Shown here piece after piece: positions 48,477-59,200 of a stretch of 64,000 nucleotides of DNA. The notes below the pieces were generated by a model. It worked only from the letters and a program-made list of their open reading frames with translations. It did not search any database and was not told the origin of the DNA. Positions within the stretch are counted from its first letter, which is position 1. Each line of letters opens with the position of its first letter. The position numbers and the translations under genes are program-made. Location of the stretch: the NCBI RefSeq assembly GCF_006968745.1, contig NZ_CP030118.1, positions 1 to 64,000 on the forward strand, given 5' to 3'. Origin of the DNA: Brasilonema sennae CENA114 (lineage in GTDB: Bacteria > Cyanobacteriota > Cyanobacteriia > Cyanobacteriales > Nostocaceae).

Positions 48477-49328
48477 ATGGCGCAAAATACCAACAGATTA
48501 GGAATACTCGAAAGACCCGCTAAGAGCCTGCACGATTTAGCAAGATTTATCATCACCCCTTGGTTAGAAAGAGCATCCGTCAAATCTCTGCAAAAACGAG
48601 TCGATTATCTAGAACGACGTTTATCTCAAGATCTACCTAATACCGAACAACGTTTGGGATCGCTGATTCAGCAACTACAACGCCAGTTCAACTTTCTCCA
48701 AGACAATACAACAAATCGAATAGACAAGTTATTAGAGTACGATTTGCCTCAACAAGTGCTGGACGTGCTGAAAGAGCAGACTGATTTGATAACTCAAAAT
48801 ATAAAACCGATTGTGGAAGATTTGATACGCGAGCAAGAGGAGAAGAAACGTTCACAAGAAAGTATCAGCGAAGCACTTACTCAAGTCAAACATCACAAAA
48901 TTGAAGAATTTTCAGAACATCTTATAGAGTTCACTGCGTCACTTCCACTTGTAGAAGAACAATCAGCTGCTTCTTTAGAAGCAGGATTGTGGCTTTTAGC
49001 TCATCGAGAAGAAATAACACAACAAGTGGCGGATGAGTTATTGGGTTCCCAAGATGCCCAAACACAAGTCTTTCGTCAGAACCTTAGTAAATATTTGAAA
49101 CTGCTTGGAAGCTGCTTGGAAAACGGGATTCAACCTCGTTTACTTCACAAAGGAATCATCACTCATGAACAGCCGGCAGTTGAGGTATATGTGAATGGGT
49201 TCAAGTTGATTCAAAATAAATATATAAAGTCTTGGGAACAATCAGCACAAGTGTCAACGGAAGCAGCTCAACAGTTGAGGGCGTACTTTAAGTACTTAAT
49301 TGATTATTTACTCAAGATCCTAGTATAA
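48477..49328 (+). CDS. Conserved coiled-coil protein of unknown function
   Basis: The 283-residue protein is soluble and mostly helical. A basic N-terminus (LARFIITPWLERASVKSLQKR) is followed by heptad-like segments (VDYLERRLSQDLPNTEQRLG, QLQRQFNFLQDNTTNRIDKL). The C-terminal half is globular and helical, ending in LRAYFKYLIDYLLKILV. I do not recognise a family. A transcript end hairpin (49341-49364) separates it from the transporter gene. Confidence 0.7.
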   Translation: MAQNTNRLGILERPAKSLHDLARFIITPWLERASVKSLQKRVDYLERRLSQDLPNTEQRLGSLIQQLQRQFNFLQDNTTNRIDKLLEYDLPQQVLDVLKEQTDLITQNIKPIVEDLIREQEEKKRSQESISEALTQVKHHKIEEFSEHLIEFTASLPLVEEQSAASLEAGLWLLAHREEITQQVADELLGSQDAQTQVFRQNLSKYLKLLGSCLENGIQPRLLHKGIITHEQPAVEVYVNGFKLIQNKYIKSWEQSAQVSTEAAQQLRAYFKYLIDYLLKILV

Positions 49329-49415
49329 ACTTTTTTATTTGCCCCTTCTAAAAGAAGGATGGGGCTTTGGGCGCTTTTTGGTAAATTAATTTTAAAATTT
49401 CCAAAAAGCAAGTTG

Positions 49416-50621
49416 ATGAATCAGATTTTAAGTGTAGCGCCTCCTCAACAGGTTACTACTCAACAGCAAGCTCTAAAGTCCAAGCAAATTCTTGTAAAGT
49501 CGTTAATTGTCTTGGGGTGGGAAATGCTTTTGGCATTACCCATAGGTTTGATTTTGGCAAGATTTCACATTGGAGGAATTGCCTGGATATTTGGTGGTAT
49601 AGTCTCTGGTGCAGTTGTGCTTCAGACTTATCGGGTTTGGGGTGGGTGTACCCTCAAACCTAATCGGACAGCTAGAAAGACGGGAATGGCGCTTGTCGGA
49701 CTAAATGTTGGCTTTTGTGTAGGTAACGCTCATTTAGCTGATGTTGCTTCTTGTCTTCCTATTTTCGCTTTGATCACGTTCTTTTTGTTGCTGTGTGGTA
49801 CCGTAATTGGCTACATTTACTCCCACATCAGCAAAACAAATATTTTAACAGCGATGCTGGCTACAGTACCGGGTGGTGTGGGGCCGATGTCGGCGATCGC
49901 TGCAGACTACGGCAAAAATGTTACCCTTGTCGCACTCGTACAAGCAATTCGCGTTACAACTGTAGTTTTTTTGATTCCCCTCATTGCTAGAGTATCATCT
50001 GGTCAGCAAATTTATCCGCAAGCACTCCCCGTCAAAAGTGTCTTGTTCAGTCTCGAACCATCCCAATTAGGATTACTTTTATTGGCTCTGTTATTTGGTG
50101 GATTAGCAGTATATCTTGCTATCTTAAGCAAAATTCCGGCTGGCGAGTTTTTTGGTGCAATAGTCGCTGGGATAGCGTTTAATCCTTTGTGTGAATGGCT
50201 GCCTTTCGTGGGTGATGTAAACTTTACTTTACCGCCTCTAGTCAATATAGTGGGGCAAATGCTTTTGGGAATAACCATTGGTGAGTATTGGGGTGACAAA
50301 CCCGCTTTCACAAAAAGGACTATAGTCTGCGCTTTAATGTCTGTAGGAATGACGCTGGTTGCAGGGGGGCTTGCTTCCATCCTTACTATGGAATTAACTT
50401 CCTGGGACTGGTTAACCTGTTTGCTGGTTACAGCACCGGGAGGTTCGGCAGAAATGATTTTAGTTGCCCTGGCATTAGATCATAATGTCGAAATTGTCAC
50501 AGCTGGTCATTTGGTGCGATTAATTGCTATTAACAGTTCTCTACCATTGTGGGTATTTCTGTTTCGCCGTCTTGAGAGTCAATCTTTGGAATCAACTTCA
50601 GTAGAGCGAAAAGTTTTGTGA
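49416..50621 (+). CDS. AbrB-family (PF05145-type) membrane protein
   Basis: This multi-pass membrane protein belongs to the AbrB family, once called ammonia-monooxygenase-like and probably a transporter or regulator; true substrates are not established. It has two repeated halves, each with four to six helices; signature segments are AMLATVPGGVGPMSAIAADYG in the first and LLVTAPGGSAEMILVALALD in the second. I prefer the ATG at 49416 (MNQILSVAPPQQ), because the ATG at 49359 lies inside a hairpin stem without a usable ribosome site; that start would add 19 residues. Confidence 0.82.
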   Translation: MNQILSVAPPQQVTTQQQALKSKQILVKSLIVLGWEMLLALPIGLILARFHIGGIAWIFGGIVSGAVVLQTYRVWGGCTLKPNRTARKTGMALVGLNVGFCVGNAHLADVASCLPIFALITFFLLLCGTVIGYIYSHISKTNILTAMLATVPGGVGPMSAIAADYGKNVTLVALVQAIRVTTVVFLIPLIARVSSGQQIYPQALPVKSVLFSLEPSQLGLLLLALLFGGLAVYLAILSKIPAGEFFGAIVAGIAFNPLCEWLPFVGDVNFTLPPLVNIVGQMLLGITIGEYWGDKPAFTKRTIVCALMSVGMTLVAGGLASILTMELTSWDWLTCLLVTAPGGSAEMILVALALDHNVEIVTAGHLVRLIAINSSLPLWVFLFRRLESQSLESTSVERKVL

Positions 50622-50872
50622 AAGCGGTGTTTTTGGCGATAAACTGTAGCTTTTCAGACTCAATTCAGGAAATGAACAAAAGCTAACGACTTGAGACAAA
50701 CGATAAATTGAGCTTATCAATCTATCTGAGAAGGCGAAATATAAAGCTTTGATAACAATTCTTATGGGTGGGGCTTGTGTATGGGAAGTTAAAAAGTGAT
50801 AATCTATCTCAACAAAGATTAGTTTATTAAACTCATCTATTGCACAGCCAATCGGTGTGAGGGCTAGGAAAA

Positions 50873-52365
50873 ATGCAACTACCACTCTCCAAGGATGCTA
50901 CAAAAGTCCGAGGCGCGGCTATGCCGCGCCTCGGTTTAGTCAAACTATCAGCTTTTGTTCTGTTAACGAGTTTTGTTTCGGTGCTTGTTGCTGAAAAAAG
51001 TTTGTGTGAAGAGGCAGAACAGATGCATAGCTCTGGTACAGGTGTTGAGAAATCATCACAGTTGTTATCCAAAACAAAGCGACAGGGAACAACTAAGAAG
51101 ATTCGCCAACTGAGTGAGATAGAGCGTCCCAGCACCAGCGCCCAAATGTTACTGGGGCAGTCGCCAGCACCACAAACAGCACCTTCTGCTGAAGTCGTCC
51201 AAGTTACAGAAGTTAAGGCAAATCCCACCGATAAAGGTGTGGAGATCATCTTACAGACAACTAAAGGGCAGGCGTTGCAACTAGTCAATCGCAGCACTGG
51301 CAATACCTTCATTGCTGAAATTCCCAATGCTCAACTGCGCCTACCGTCGGGAGAGAGATTCATATTCCGCTCCGAAAAACCAATTGGGGGTGTTACCGAG
51401 ATAACAGTAACTAACTTTGACGCCAAGACTATCCGGGTGACAGTCAAAGGTGAGGCGGGTGTACCAATTGTTGAGTTGTTTGATAGTCCAAATGAGGGTC
51501 TTATCTTTAGCGTCGCGAGTACTGCACAAAGGGCGCAGCAGGGGCAAAACCCCACCCCAAATTCCTCCCCGAACCTCGCAGAGGGGCAGGCGGAGGGGTC
51601 ACAGCAGCACCAAAACCAGACACAGCTAACTCAACCATCAGCATCGGGTGATGAACCGATTGAGTTGGTGGTGACAGGGCAGCAAGACGGATATCTCATC
51701 CCTGATGCTTCCATTGCAAAAACCGACACTCCCATCCTGAATACCTCTCGATCTATTCAAGTAATTCCTCAACAGGTGCTAGAGGATCACAAAGTTGTTG
51801 AGCTACAACACGCCTTGAGGAATGTTTCAGGAGTAGTCATATCAGGAGGACCTCGTGATGCATTTCAAAACTTTACCATTAGAGGCTTTAGTAGTGGTGG
51901 TATTTACAGAAACGGTCTGAGAATCGGAAGTAAGGTATTGAGTTGGATATAGCTGGTGAAATTTTACCAGGTTGGAATATCATTGCTTCTTATGCCTATA
52001 CAGACGCAAAAGTTACCAAAGACACCAGAACAACTCTTGTTGATAATACGTTGAATAATGTCCCTGAACATAGCTTCAGCTTGTGGACAACCTATGAGCT
52101 ACTAAAAGGAAATCTCAAGGGATTGGGATTTGCTTTAGGGTTTTTCTATATTGGAGAGCGACAAGGTGACCTAAACAACACCTTTACTTTACCAAGTTAC
52201 TTGAGAACAGATGCTGCCATTTTTTACAAGAAAAATGACTTGCGAGTGGCTCTCAACTTTAAAAATCTCTTTGGTATTGATTACTTTGAAAGTGCAGATA
52301 GCGACTTACGTGTTTTCCCTGGTTCGCCATTCACGGTTCAAGGAAGCGTTTCATGGCAGTTTTGA
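50873..52365 (+). pseudogene. TonB-dependent siderophore receptor with AMIN domain, internally deleted
   Basis: The N-terminal part (50873-51930) has a signal-like segment, an AMIN domain (about 51190-51510) typical of cyanobacterial TonB receptors, and the start of the plug domain (SIQVIPQQVLEDHKVVELQH, FTIRGFSSGGIYRNGLR). At about 51930-51934 the frame changes and terminates at VLSWI. From 51934 another frame encodes the last strands of the outer-membrane barrel, from GIELDIAGEILPGWN to the terminal VQGSVSWQF. Roughly 400 residues of plug and barrel are missing, so the receptor cannot work. Ferric-siderophore uptake would have been its role. Confidence 0.85.
50908..50934. repeat. Perfect palindrome inside the receptor's 5' end
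   Basis: Arms CCGAGGCGCGGC and GCCGCGCCTCGG flank a TAT loop. The in-frame ATG at 50921 lies in the loop/right arm. The palindrome is much more G+C-rich than its surroundings, suggesting a repeat inserted at the start of the gene. Confidence 0.7.
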
Positions 52366-52517
52366 TTTTCCTCAAGGTTTCCTTACAAAAGCAGGAGCAT
52401 CGACCATGAACTCTAAATCACTTTACCTTACACCGCTACCTCGGCTCAGCCGTAGGACTGCGACTGATTATCTTCGGCTTGACCGGCAACTTAGGATAAT
52501 AGAGAATAGAATTACGG

Positions 52518-53342
52518 ATGCTGTCAATGGTTGCCGAAATCAAAGAATTTGATGCCCTACATTGGGTGAAAACTCGTTCATCCCTTAATCCCGATGAATC
52601 AACCTTTCTCGTTTGGCAGGGCAAGATTTATGCTTTTGTCCCAGGTGAGAAGAGAAAACTTCTATTTCAAATAGTCGGTTACAGCGTGAGTAGGTGTATT
52701 CCAACAGAAGAAGGCTGCTGGGATTTTACCTCAAGGGAACTGACTTACTACCTTCACCCAGAAACAGGAGAAATTTTGCATAAGTGGCATAATCCTTGGA
52801 CAAACGAGACAGTTCCAGTGGTACACGTTGCAAATAGTCCCGTACAAGGTCATTTTAAAGGTAAGTTTTCAGCACCAGTAGACGGAGACTGGACAACCTT
52901 TGTGTTTGATATATTTCCTACTTACCCTAATCCTCTTGGGGAAAATCCCAAGTTTGCTGAGTATAGCCCACACCCGATTTATCAAGCAGCGGAATTGTTT
53001 AAATTAACTGTACCAACTGCAGATTTATTAAACTCTGAACTTCCCTCGGTAACTGAACTCAAGCTAAGTTGGGACCGCATTGGTCCGTGGCTTCCTTGGA
53101 TGAAAATGGGTGCACATGCTGGTCATCTGATCTATAGTGCTTATGGAAGCAAAGTCAATAGCTTGGGCGAGTTACCGCAAGTGCTGCAAGATGAAATCAA
53201 TACTCGTGTTCCTTTGTACAAGGATGCGCCCAAATCGCTTCTTGATGTAGAAGATATAAGTTCTTGGCTTTATTTCCAACACCACTTTGATGCCTACTTG
53301 ACAGGTGAAACCTTTCCAGTGCCAGAAGCGGAGGATGTTTAG
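52518..53342 (+). CDS. DUF1838 family protein
   Basis: The 274-residue protein matches, from memory, the DUF1838 family of proteobacteria and cyanobacteria (ALHWVKTRSSLNPDESTFLV, DFTSRELTYYLHPETGEILHKW, VVHVANSPVQGHFKG). No function is established; family members often have signal peptides, which this one lacks. An ATG at 52406 with a gene-like N-terminus is in a different frame, so the true N-terminus may have been shifted. A second ATG lies four codons in. It is followed by a hairpin. Confidence 0.78.
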   Translation: MLSMVAEIKEFDALHWVKTRSSLNPDESTFLVWQGKIYAFVPGEKRKLLFQIVGYSVSRCIPTEEGCWDFTSRELTYYLHPETGEILHKWHNPWTNETVPVVHVANSPVQGHFKGKFSAPVDGDWTTFVFDIFPTYPNPLGENPKFAEYSPHPIYQAAELFKLTVPTADLLNSELPSVTELKLSWDRIGPWLPWMKMGAHAGHLIYSAYGSKVNSLGELPQVLQDEINTRVPLYKDAPKSLLDVEDISSWLYFQHHFDAYLTGETFPVPEAEDV

Positions 53343-53368
53343 CTTTGTTGTGTAGAGAACAACAAAGC
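53342..53368. terminator. Hairpin between convergent DUF1838 and YdcF-like genes
   Basis: Ten-base perfect arms GCTTTGTTGT (53342-53351) and ACAACAAAGC (53359-53368) with a seven-base loop begin at the DUF1838 stop codon. No T run follows. Confidence 0.6.
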
Positions 53369-53384
53369 AAAGACAAAATACGAA

Positions 53385-53990
53385 TTAGTATTTTAATACG
53401 AGGTAGACAAAGTAAAAATATGTCTCTCGCATTAAAAACTCAAACTGACTTTTGAAACTGCGGTAGCGAGTTGTGGGCGTAGGGGATGGATAGGCATCCA
53501 TTCCCATGTCTTGTGCCATTAACACGGCTCGCTTAAGATGCAAAGGGTCGCTAACAATCAGAAATTTGGACAAATGGTATTTGTCTGCTACCTTTTGAGC
53601 ATTCTCAAGGTTTTGGTGAGTTGTGTGAGATTCTGTTTCGACAAGAATATCGGTTTCTTTGACTCCCCGCGCCATTGCATAGCGTTTCCCCACAACGGCT
53701 TCTGATGTATCATCATTTTTGCCAACGCCACCAGTAAAAATGATAGTACGTACAACTCCTCTTTTGTAGAGATGAATGGCGTGGTTGATTCTTTCTCGGA
53801 AAACTGGAGATGGTTTGTCTCCCCAAACTGCTGCACCCAGGACTATAGCAGCATCAGTTTTGACAACACGGTTAGCCCTACCATAAAAGTATATGCTGAA
53901 TGCTGTGATTGCAACTACCAGCAAAAGTGCAGACATAATCCCAAGTATGACCAAAGCTAGCCATTGTGTTTTGGTTTGGTAACTGGGCAT
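53385..53990 (-). CDS. YdcF/SanA-like DUF218 protein
   Basis: The 201-residue protein has one N-terminal transmembrane helix (ALVILGIMSALLLVVAITAF) and a DUF218 domain facing the periplasm, related to ElyC/SanA, which affect envelope integrity. Motifs are AAIVLGAAVWGDKPSPVFRE, GVVRTIIFTGGVG, ETESHTTHQN and FLIVSDPLHLKRAV. The substrate is unknown. It is preceded on the same strand by the VOC-family gene, 54 bases away. Confidence 0.85.
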   Translation of the reverse strand: MPSYQTKTQWLALVILGIMSALLLVVAITAFSIYFYGRANRVVKTDAAIVLGAAVWGDKPSPVFRERINHAIHLYKRGVVRTIIFTGGVGKNDDTSEAVVGKRYAMARGVKETDILVETESHTTHQNLENAQKVADKYHLSKFLIVSDPLHLKRAVLMAQDMGMDAYPSPTPTTRYRSFKSQFEFLMRETYFYFVYLVLKY

Positions 53991-54044
53991 TGTTGATATC
54001 TCCGAAATTAAAATTTACAAGACTTCATCTATCTTTTAACAACT

Positions 54045-55076
54045 TTATGGAGCTTCTAACAACGTCCAAAAGTACCCATCTGGTGCAACAAAAGAGAAAC
54101 TCATCTCTCCAAACTCGTTAGGAACGAGGTTTGTATACTTTTGCACGGGGCTTGCTTTGATGCGATCGCAATACATATCTAGTCCTCGCACCCGGTAGGT
54201 GTAAAGACAAACTCCCAAGCAACCCGGTTGTGCAGCTTCAAACCTAGAATTTAACTTAATCACATCAGGAAAGCGAATGATATAAAGTCTGCCGGAACGT
54301 GCGGCAAATATGTTTGTTTGAGAAGACCGGGGATCATCAAAGGCGGTAAGATAAAACTTTTCCCCCTTTTGGAGATCAAAAATTTCTCGACCTGCTATAG
54401 AAGATTCGTAGCTTGTTTCTACATCGTCACGCACACGCAGCAAACCTAAAACTTCGTCATAAAACTTTAGAGTTTCTTTGCTGTCATCCTGAATAATCAT
54501 CCCCATATGAGTAAACTGGCTTGTCTTGAGGGGAGAATTTACGTTAATGTTCCCATAATGTGGTAATGTATAACCAAATCTCTGAAAGAAAACCTGTCGC
54601 ATTAAAGGTTGTAATAAGAGCATTTCTCGCACTCCGATCACTGGTTCGATGAAAGGACGGCTTTTTTTCTCCTTGTTGTAAATCACTTCCCAGCGAGGGA
54701 ATGTATTTTTAATTTCCCAACCGGCTGCTTTTGCCTCCTCCACATGATTTAAAATGTTCAACACATCGTCTGTTAAGGTCGTAGCCCAGCGATTTCCCTT
54801 CACTTTCATTGATCCCATCCCTAATCCCTGATTGGTGGGATTTTCCCAAATCATCAGACGAAGCAAACCATGATCTATATATTGATGGTAAAGACGAATC
54901 GAACGTAAGGACGAATTGATGCCATACAGTTGGTATGCTGCTGCTTGTGATAATTCACCAACTTGACCAACGCGATAGCCAAAGAGTTCCCAGTATTGAA
55001 TAGCAGAAATTGGTTCTTTGACACCAATACACACTTCGTAGATGCCTTCAATAGCAGTTTGTTGCCCTTGGTTCAT
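54045..55076 (-). CDS. VOC-superfamily (glyoxalase/dioxygenase-like) protein
   Basis: The 343-residue protein consists of two VOC modules of the glyoxalase/bleomycin-resistance/dioxygenase fold: GIYEVCIGVKEPISAIQYWE in the first and FTHMGMIIQDDSKETLKFYDEVLG in the second, ending MSFSFVAPDGYFWTLLEAP. A metal-binding histidine (THMG) and glutamate (GEMSF region) are visible in the second module, but I cannot name a reaction. It is upstream of the YdcF-like gene, probably co-transcribed. Confidence 0.78.
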   Translation of the reverse strand: MNQGQQTAIEGIYEVCIGVKEPISAIQYWELFGYRVGQVGELSQAAAYQLYGINSSLRSIRLYHQYIDHGLLRLMIWENPTNQGLGMGSMKVKGNRWATTLTDDVLNILNHVEEAKAAGWEIKNTFPRWEVIYNKEKKSRPFIEPVIGVREMLLLQPLMRQVFFQRFGYTLPHYGNINVNSPLKTSQFTHMGMIIQDDSKETLKFYDEVLGLLRVRDDVETSYESSIAGREIFDLQKGEKFYLTAFDDPRSSQTNIFAARSGRLYIIRFPDVIKLNSRFEAAQPGCLGVCLYTYRVRGLDMYCDRIKASPVQKYTNLVPNEFGEMSFSFVAPDGYFWTLLEAP

Positions 55077-56290
55077 AGTTAGTTATAACGTATAATAAAA
55101 GAACTTTTTGAAACAGTGTGCTATTTGAATTATCAATCTATTAGCTTGACATAAATGTATCAGCTTGATAATTGCAAACTCAACAGAAGTAATATGTAAT
55201 TGTATTAACAATTACATAGATGATTGTAAAACTTTCCTAATTTAACTATGTTTTTATATAAAGTAACGTCAAAACGTTTTTAGAGAGAAAAATAAAGACA
55301 GAAAGCACCATGAATTGGGATAAAAATGGTGAAAAACCCGTTTGTACAGACCTGATTTGAGATAGATAAAAAGTCTGCATAACTAACAAACGTTGAGAAA
55401 CTATGAAGGCGATCGCCATGCTTGTGTTTATCCTTAACTAAGCTATATGTTGGCAAGTAGAATTTTTATCCCTTTTTCTGATTGAAATGTTTGAAATAGC
55501 GCCTTTTGAATGATTTTGATAAAACTTCGACAAAACTTTATAACAATATTGAGTATGATCTAGATATACTGTTACCATTGTGTCTAAATCCTAAAATCAC
55601 AACATATTGTTGCTAGTTTCAAAAAGTGACAGTTACTAGTATTCGGGGTGACTATCTATACATATTTGATGAGAAAGTGTGTTGTCAGTAAATATGCGTC
55701 TACTTAATTTACTGCTGAATTAGGTAGAGGCAAGATAGCTTGACACATTTTTATAAGGTTTAAGGAGAAATTCTCATTAAACCTAAGTTACGTACACCAT
55801 AGGCTATTATCGTTTTAATAGAGTACCAAAAGCGTAGTGAACAACCATTTGGAAAATTAGTTTTGATGTTGTTGACAGTAGAAGTGAGTGTCTCAACAGA
55901 GGATAGTTTGACACTTCTTCTAGACAAAATGATGGTACCAATTCTTTTTTTTTGGTTTACTTCACTAGAAAATAAGAGTTTTTGAGCACAAGAAGTAGTG
56001 GAGGAAAATTTTCAGGTGTGCAGATGTAAATAGTTGATGACGGCTAGTTACCTATGATAGAAACAAAGACTATAGAAATCGTTTATCATACTATTTTGTT
56101 TGCTCATTGACTAGTAACAGCTAGTCTATTTTCCTATTGATGCTAACACATCTGATGAGATGAACCAATATTATTATAATACATTCATAGGCGATTGTTC
56201 AGTATTTTGTATCTAGGAAATTGCATCTACCAAAAAAGAAACCTTGACTGGTTCCAGTACATCATTGGAAAAAATTGGTAGAAAGTTAAA
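55077..56290. other. 1.2-kb AT-rich region upstream of the chemoreceptor
   Basis: No gene is supported. The stretch must hold the divergent promoters of the VOC gene and the receptor. It contains one HIP1-containing spot (GGCGATCGCC near 55410) and no strong hairpin; a purine-rich GTGGAGGAAAATTTTC near 56000 resembles a ribosome site, but only a very short frame follows. Confidence 0.55.
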
Positions 56291-59200
56291 ATGATTGACA
56301 CACAGAAGAATCATATCACAGAGGAAAAGAAAGATTTTCCACACAATTTCTTCATAAACTCGTTGCAAAAAAGTACTGTTATACAGTATGCAGATGATCT
56401 TCAAAATTCCCGAAAAAAGGGTGTTGTTTCCTGGTTAAAACGAGCAAGTTTACGTAGAAAAGCGGTTGCCTTTGCCTTTGCCTTCGGTACATTGCCAATC
56501 ATATTAGTAGGGGTGTTCACCTATAACATAGTCAACAACTCGACTACAAAGGAAATCACCAATGCTAAACAAGATAAAGCTAATTTCTTAGCAGACAACA
56601 TAAACAGTTTTATGTTGAGACGATATGGAGATATTGAAATTTTCTCTAAACTGGCATTCTTACAAAACGGTAAATTCAGGCAAGTATTCAATCGTGAACA
56701 GATGCAAGCACAGCTAAGAAACTTAAATATTGAAAACAAGTATGAGAGCATTGCTGTGTTCGACATTCAAGGTAACTTACTTGCTGAGTCCCAAGGACAA
56801 TCGATTCCTAATCAAAAAAACGAGGACTATTTTCAAAAAGTAGTCAAAACTAACACACCTGAAATCAGTCTACCTTCAGCAGCACAAAACAAAGAGAAAG
56901 CTAAAATTTACATATCTGCTCCTGTTAAAGATAGTGAAACAGGTGAAACCATTTATATTATCCGAACAGCTACGCTTTTAAAATCTTTAGAAAAGGTAAT
57001 ATCTACATCGAAAATAAGTCAAGAGAATTACTATTTGATAGATGATTCCAGAAAAATTTTTCTGAGCAAAATAGGATCTCACTTAGGTAATGATGCTAAA
57101 GAAGAAATTCCGGGATGGGATAAACTGCAACCACAACAGCAGGTAGTTTCTGGTATATTTTCAAACGAAAAGGAAAATACTGAAAAATTAATAACTTATG
57201 CGCCTTTGCCAAAAGTAGAAGGATTGCCACAATTAAAATGGGCATTAGTTCTAGATTTAGATACAGCCACTGCATTTGCAACACAGAGACAATTATTACT
57301 GGCATTGCAGATGGGGACTTTCATCACAGAATTGCTCGTTGGTGGCTTTGCAGCAATTGTTGCTAATAGTCTCGTGCGACCAATTTTGGTTGCGACAATG
57401 GCAGTTCAAAAATTGGGTAAAGGCAATCTTGATACTCGAATTGCGATTAAAGGCGAAGACGAACTTGCAATCTTGGTTTCTAACATCAACAAGATGGCAG
57501 ACCAAGTGCAAGACTTACTACAAAAACAAGCTACAGAAGCTCATTTCTTAAAGTTACTCACAAATATCTTCCTCTCAATTCGTTCCTCTTTGAGTAGTGA
57601 AGAATTGTTCAACCTTACAGTTACAGAAGCAAGACAAGCACTCAAAGCGGATCGGGTTGTTATTTATCACTTTAATGCTCAAGGAGGCGGACAAATCGTA
57701 GCCGAATCCGTTGCTTCTGATTTTCCTGTTTCTCTTGGGGAAAAAATTAAATATACCTCTATAAGTCAGGAGATGATAGAGGCTTACAGAGAAGGTCGGG
57801 TGATGGTTATTAACAATCTTTTGGAAGCAGGCTTTCCCCTCGAATACCACAATTTCATGGAAAAATTGCAAGTCAAAGCGAAGTTAGTAACCCCTATTTT
57901 CAAAGAAAATCAACTCATAGGTCTTTTGATTGCTCATCACTGTCAGGAAATTCATAATTGGGAGTTCAGTGAAATTAATTTCTTGCGGCAGTTGGCGCTT
58001 AAAGTTGGGTTAAACTTGGAACGTCTCAGTTTACTTGAGATGGCACAGACACAAAAAGACCTTGCCATCGACTTGTCTAAAACCCATAACTCGCAAGATG
58101 TATGCAATTTAGCGGTTCAAAGCATCCGTAAAGCCTTGAAAGTAGAGCGAGCAGTCATTTACAAAATAGACGAAAATGTCCATGGAAGCGTCGTTGCAGA
58201 ATCAGTAGTAACAGGTTGGCCTTGTTGTCTTGGTGCAGAAATTAACGACCCTTGTTTAAAAGATTATGTTGAGAAATATCGTCAGGGTCGTGTTGTAGCC
58301 ATCAATGATATTTACCAAGCCCAGCTCAACGAGTGTTATATCAAACAACTAGAAGCGTTTGCAGTCAAAGCAAATTTAATCGCACCAATTTTGATAGATA
58401 ACAACTTGCTCGGTTTGTTAATTGTCCATCAGTGTTCTCAATCACGTCTATGGGAACAGTCGGAAATTGATTTGTTTGAGCAATTTGCCAGAATTGTTGG
58501 GCTAGCTTTAGAACGGTCTAATCTTTTAGAGCAAGCTGAACAAGGACGCCAAATTGCAGAACAAGGTTCAATGCAGCAACGCCAGCAGAAAGAAACGCTG
58601 CAAATGCAATTGCTAAGATTGATATACTGTTTAGAAGAAGCATCTCAAGGTGACCTAACAGTGCGCGCTGAAGTCACCGGTGCGGAAATAGGCACTGTTG
58701 CTGACTTTTTTAACTCCTTATTAGAAAGTTTGCAGGAGATTGTGATTCAAGTCAAGCTAGCAGCGACTCAAGTGAATGCTGCAGTTGCAGACAACTCAGG
58801 AGCAATGGGTGAACTGGCAATTAACGCACTCAAACAAGCACACGAAATTAGCCAGAGTCTAAATGCTATTGACCAAATGAGGCAATCGATTAAAACTGTG
58901 GCAAAAAATGCCCAACAAGCCGCAGAAGTTTCCCGTACAGCATATCACGCCGCCAAAACAGGAGACACAGCTATCGACCTGACAGTCGAAAATATTCTCA
59001 AATTGCGGGACACGATGGGGGAAACAGGGAAAAAAGTCAAGCGTCTTGGAGAATCTTCCCAACAAATTTCGCGTATGGTGGCATTGATTAATGAAATTAC
59101 CAAGCAAACCAACTTGTTAGCTATCAACAGTAGTATTGAAGCAGCGCATGCTGGTGAAGAAGCGCAAGGTTTTGCTGTTATTGCTGAAGAAGTTAGTTTG

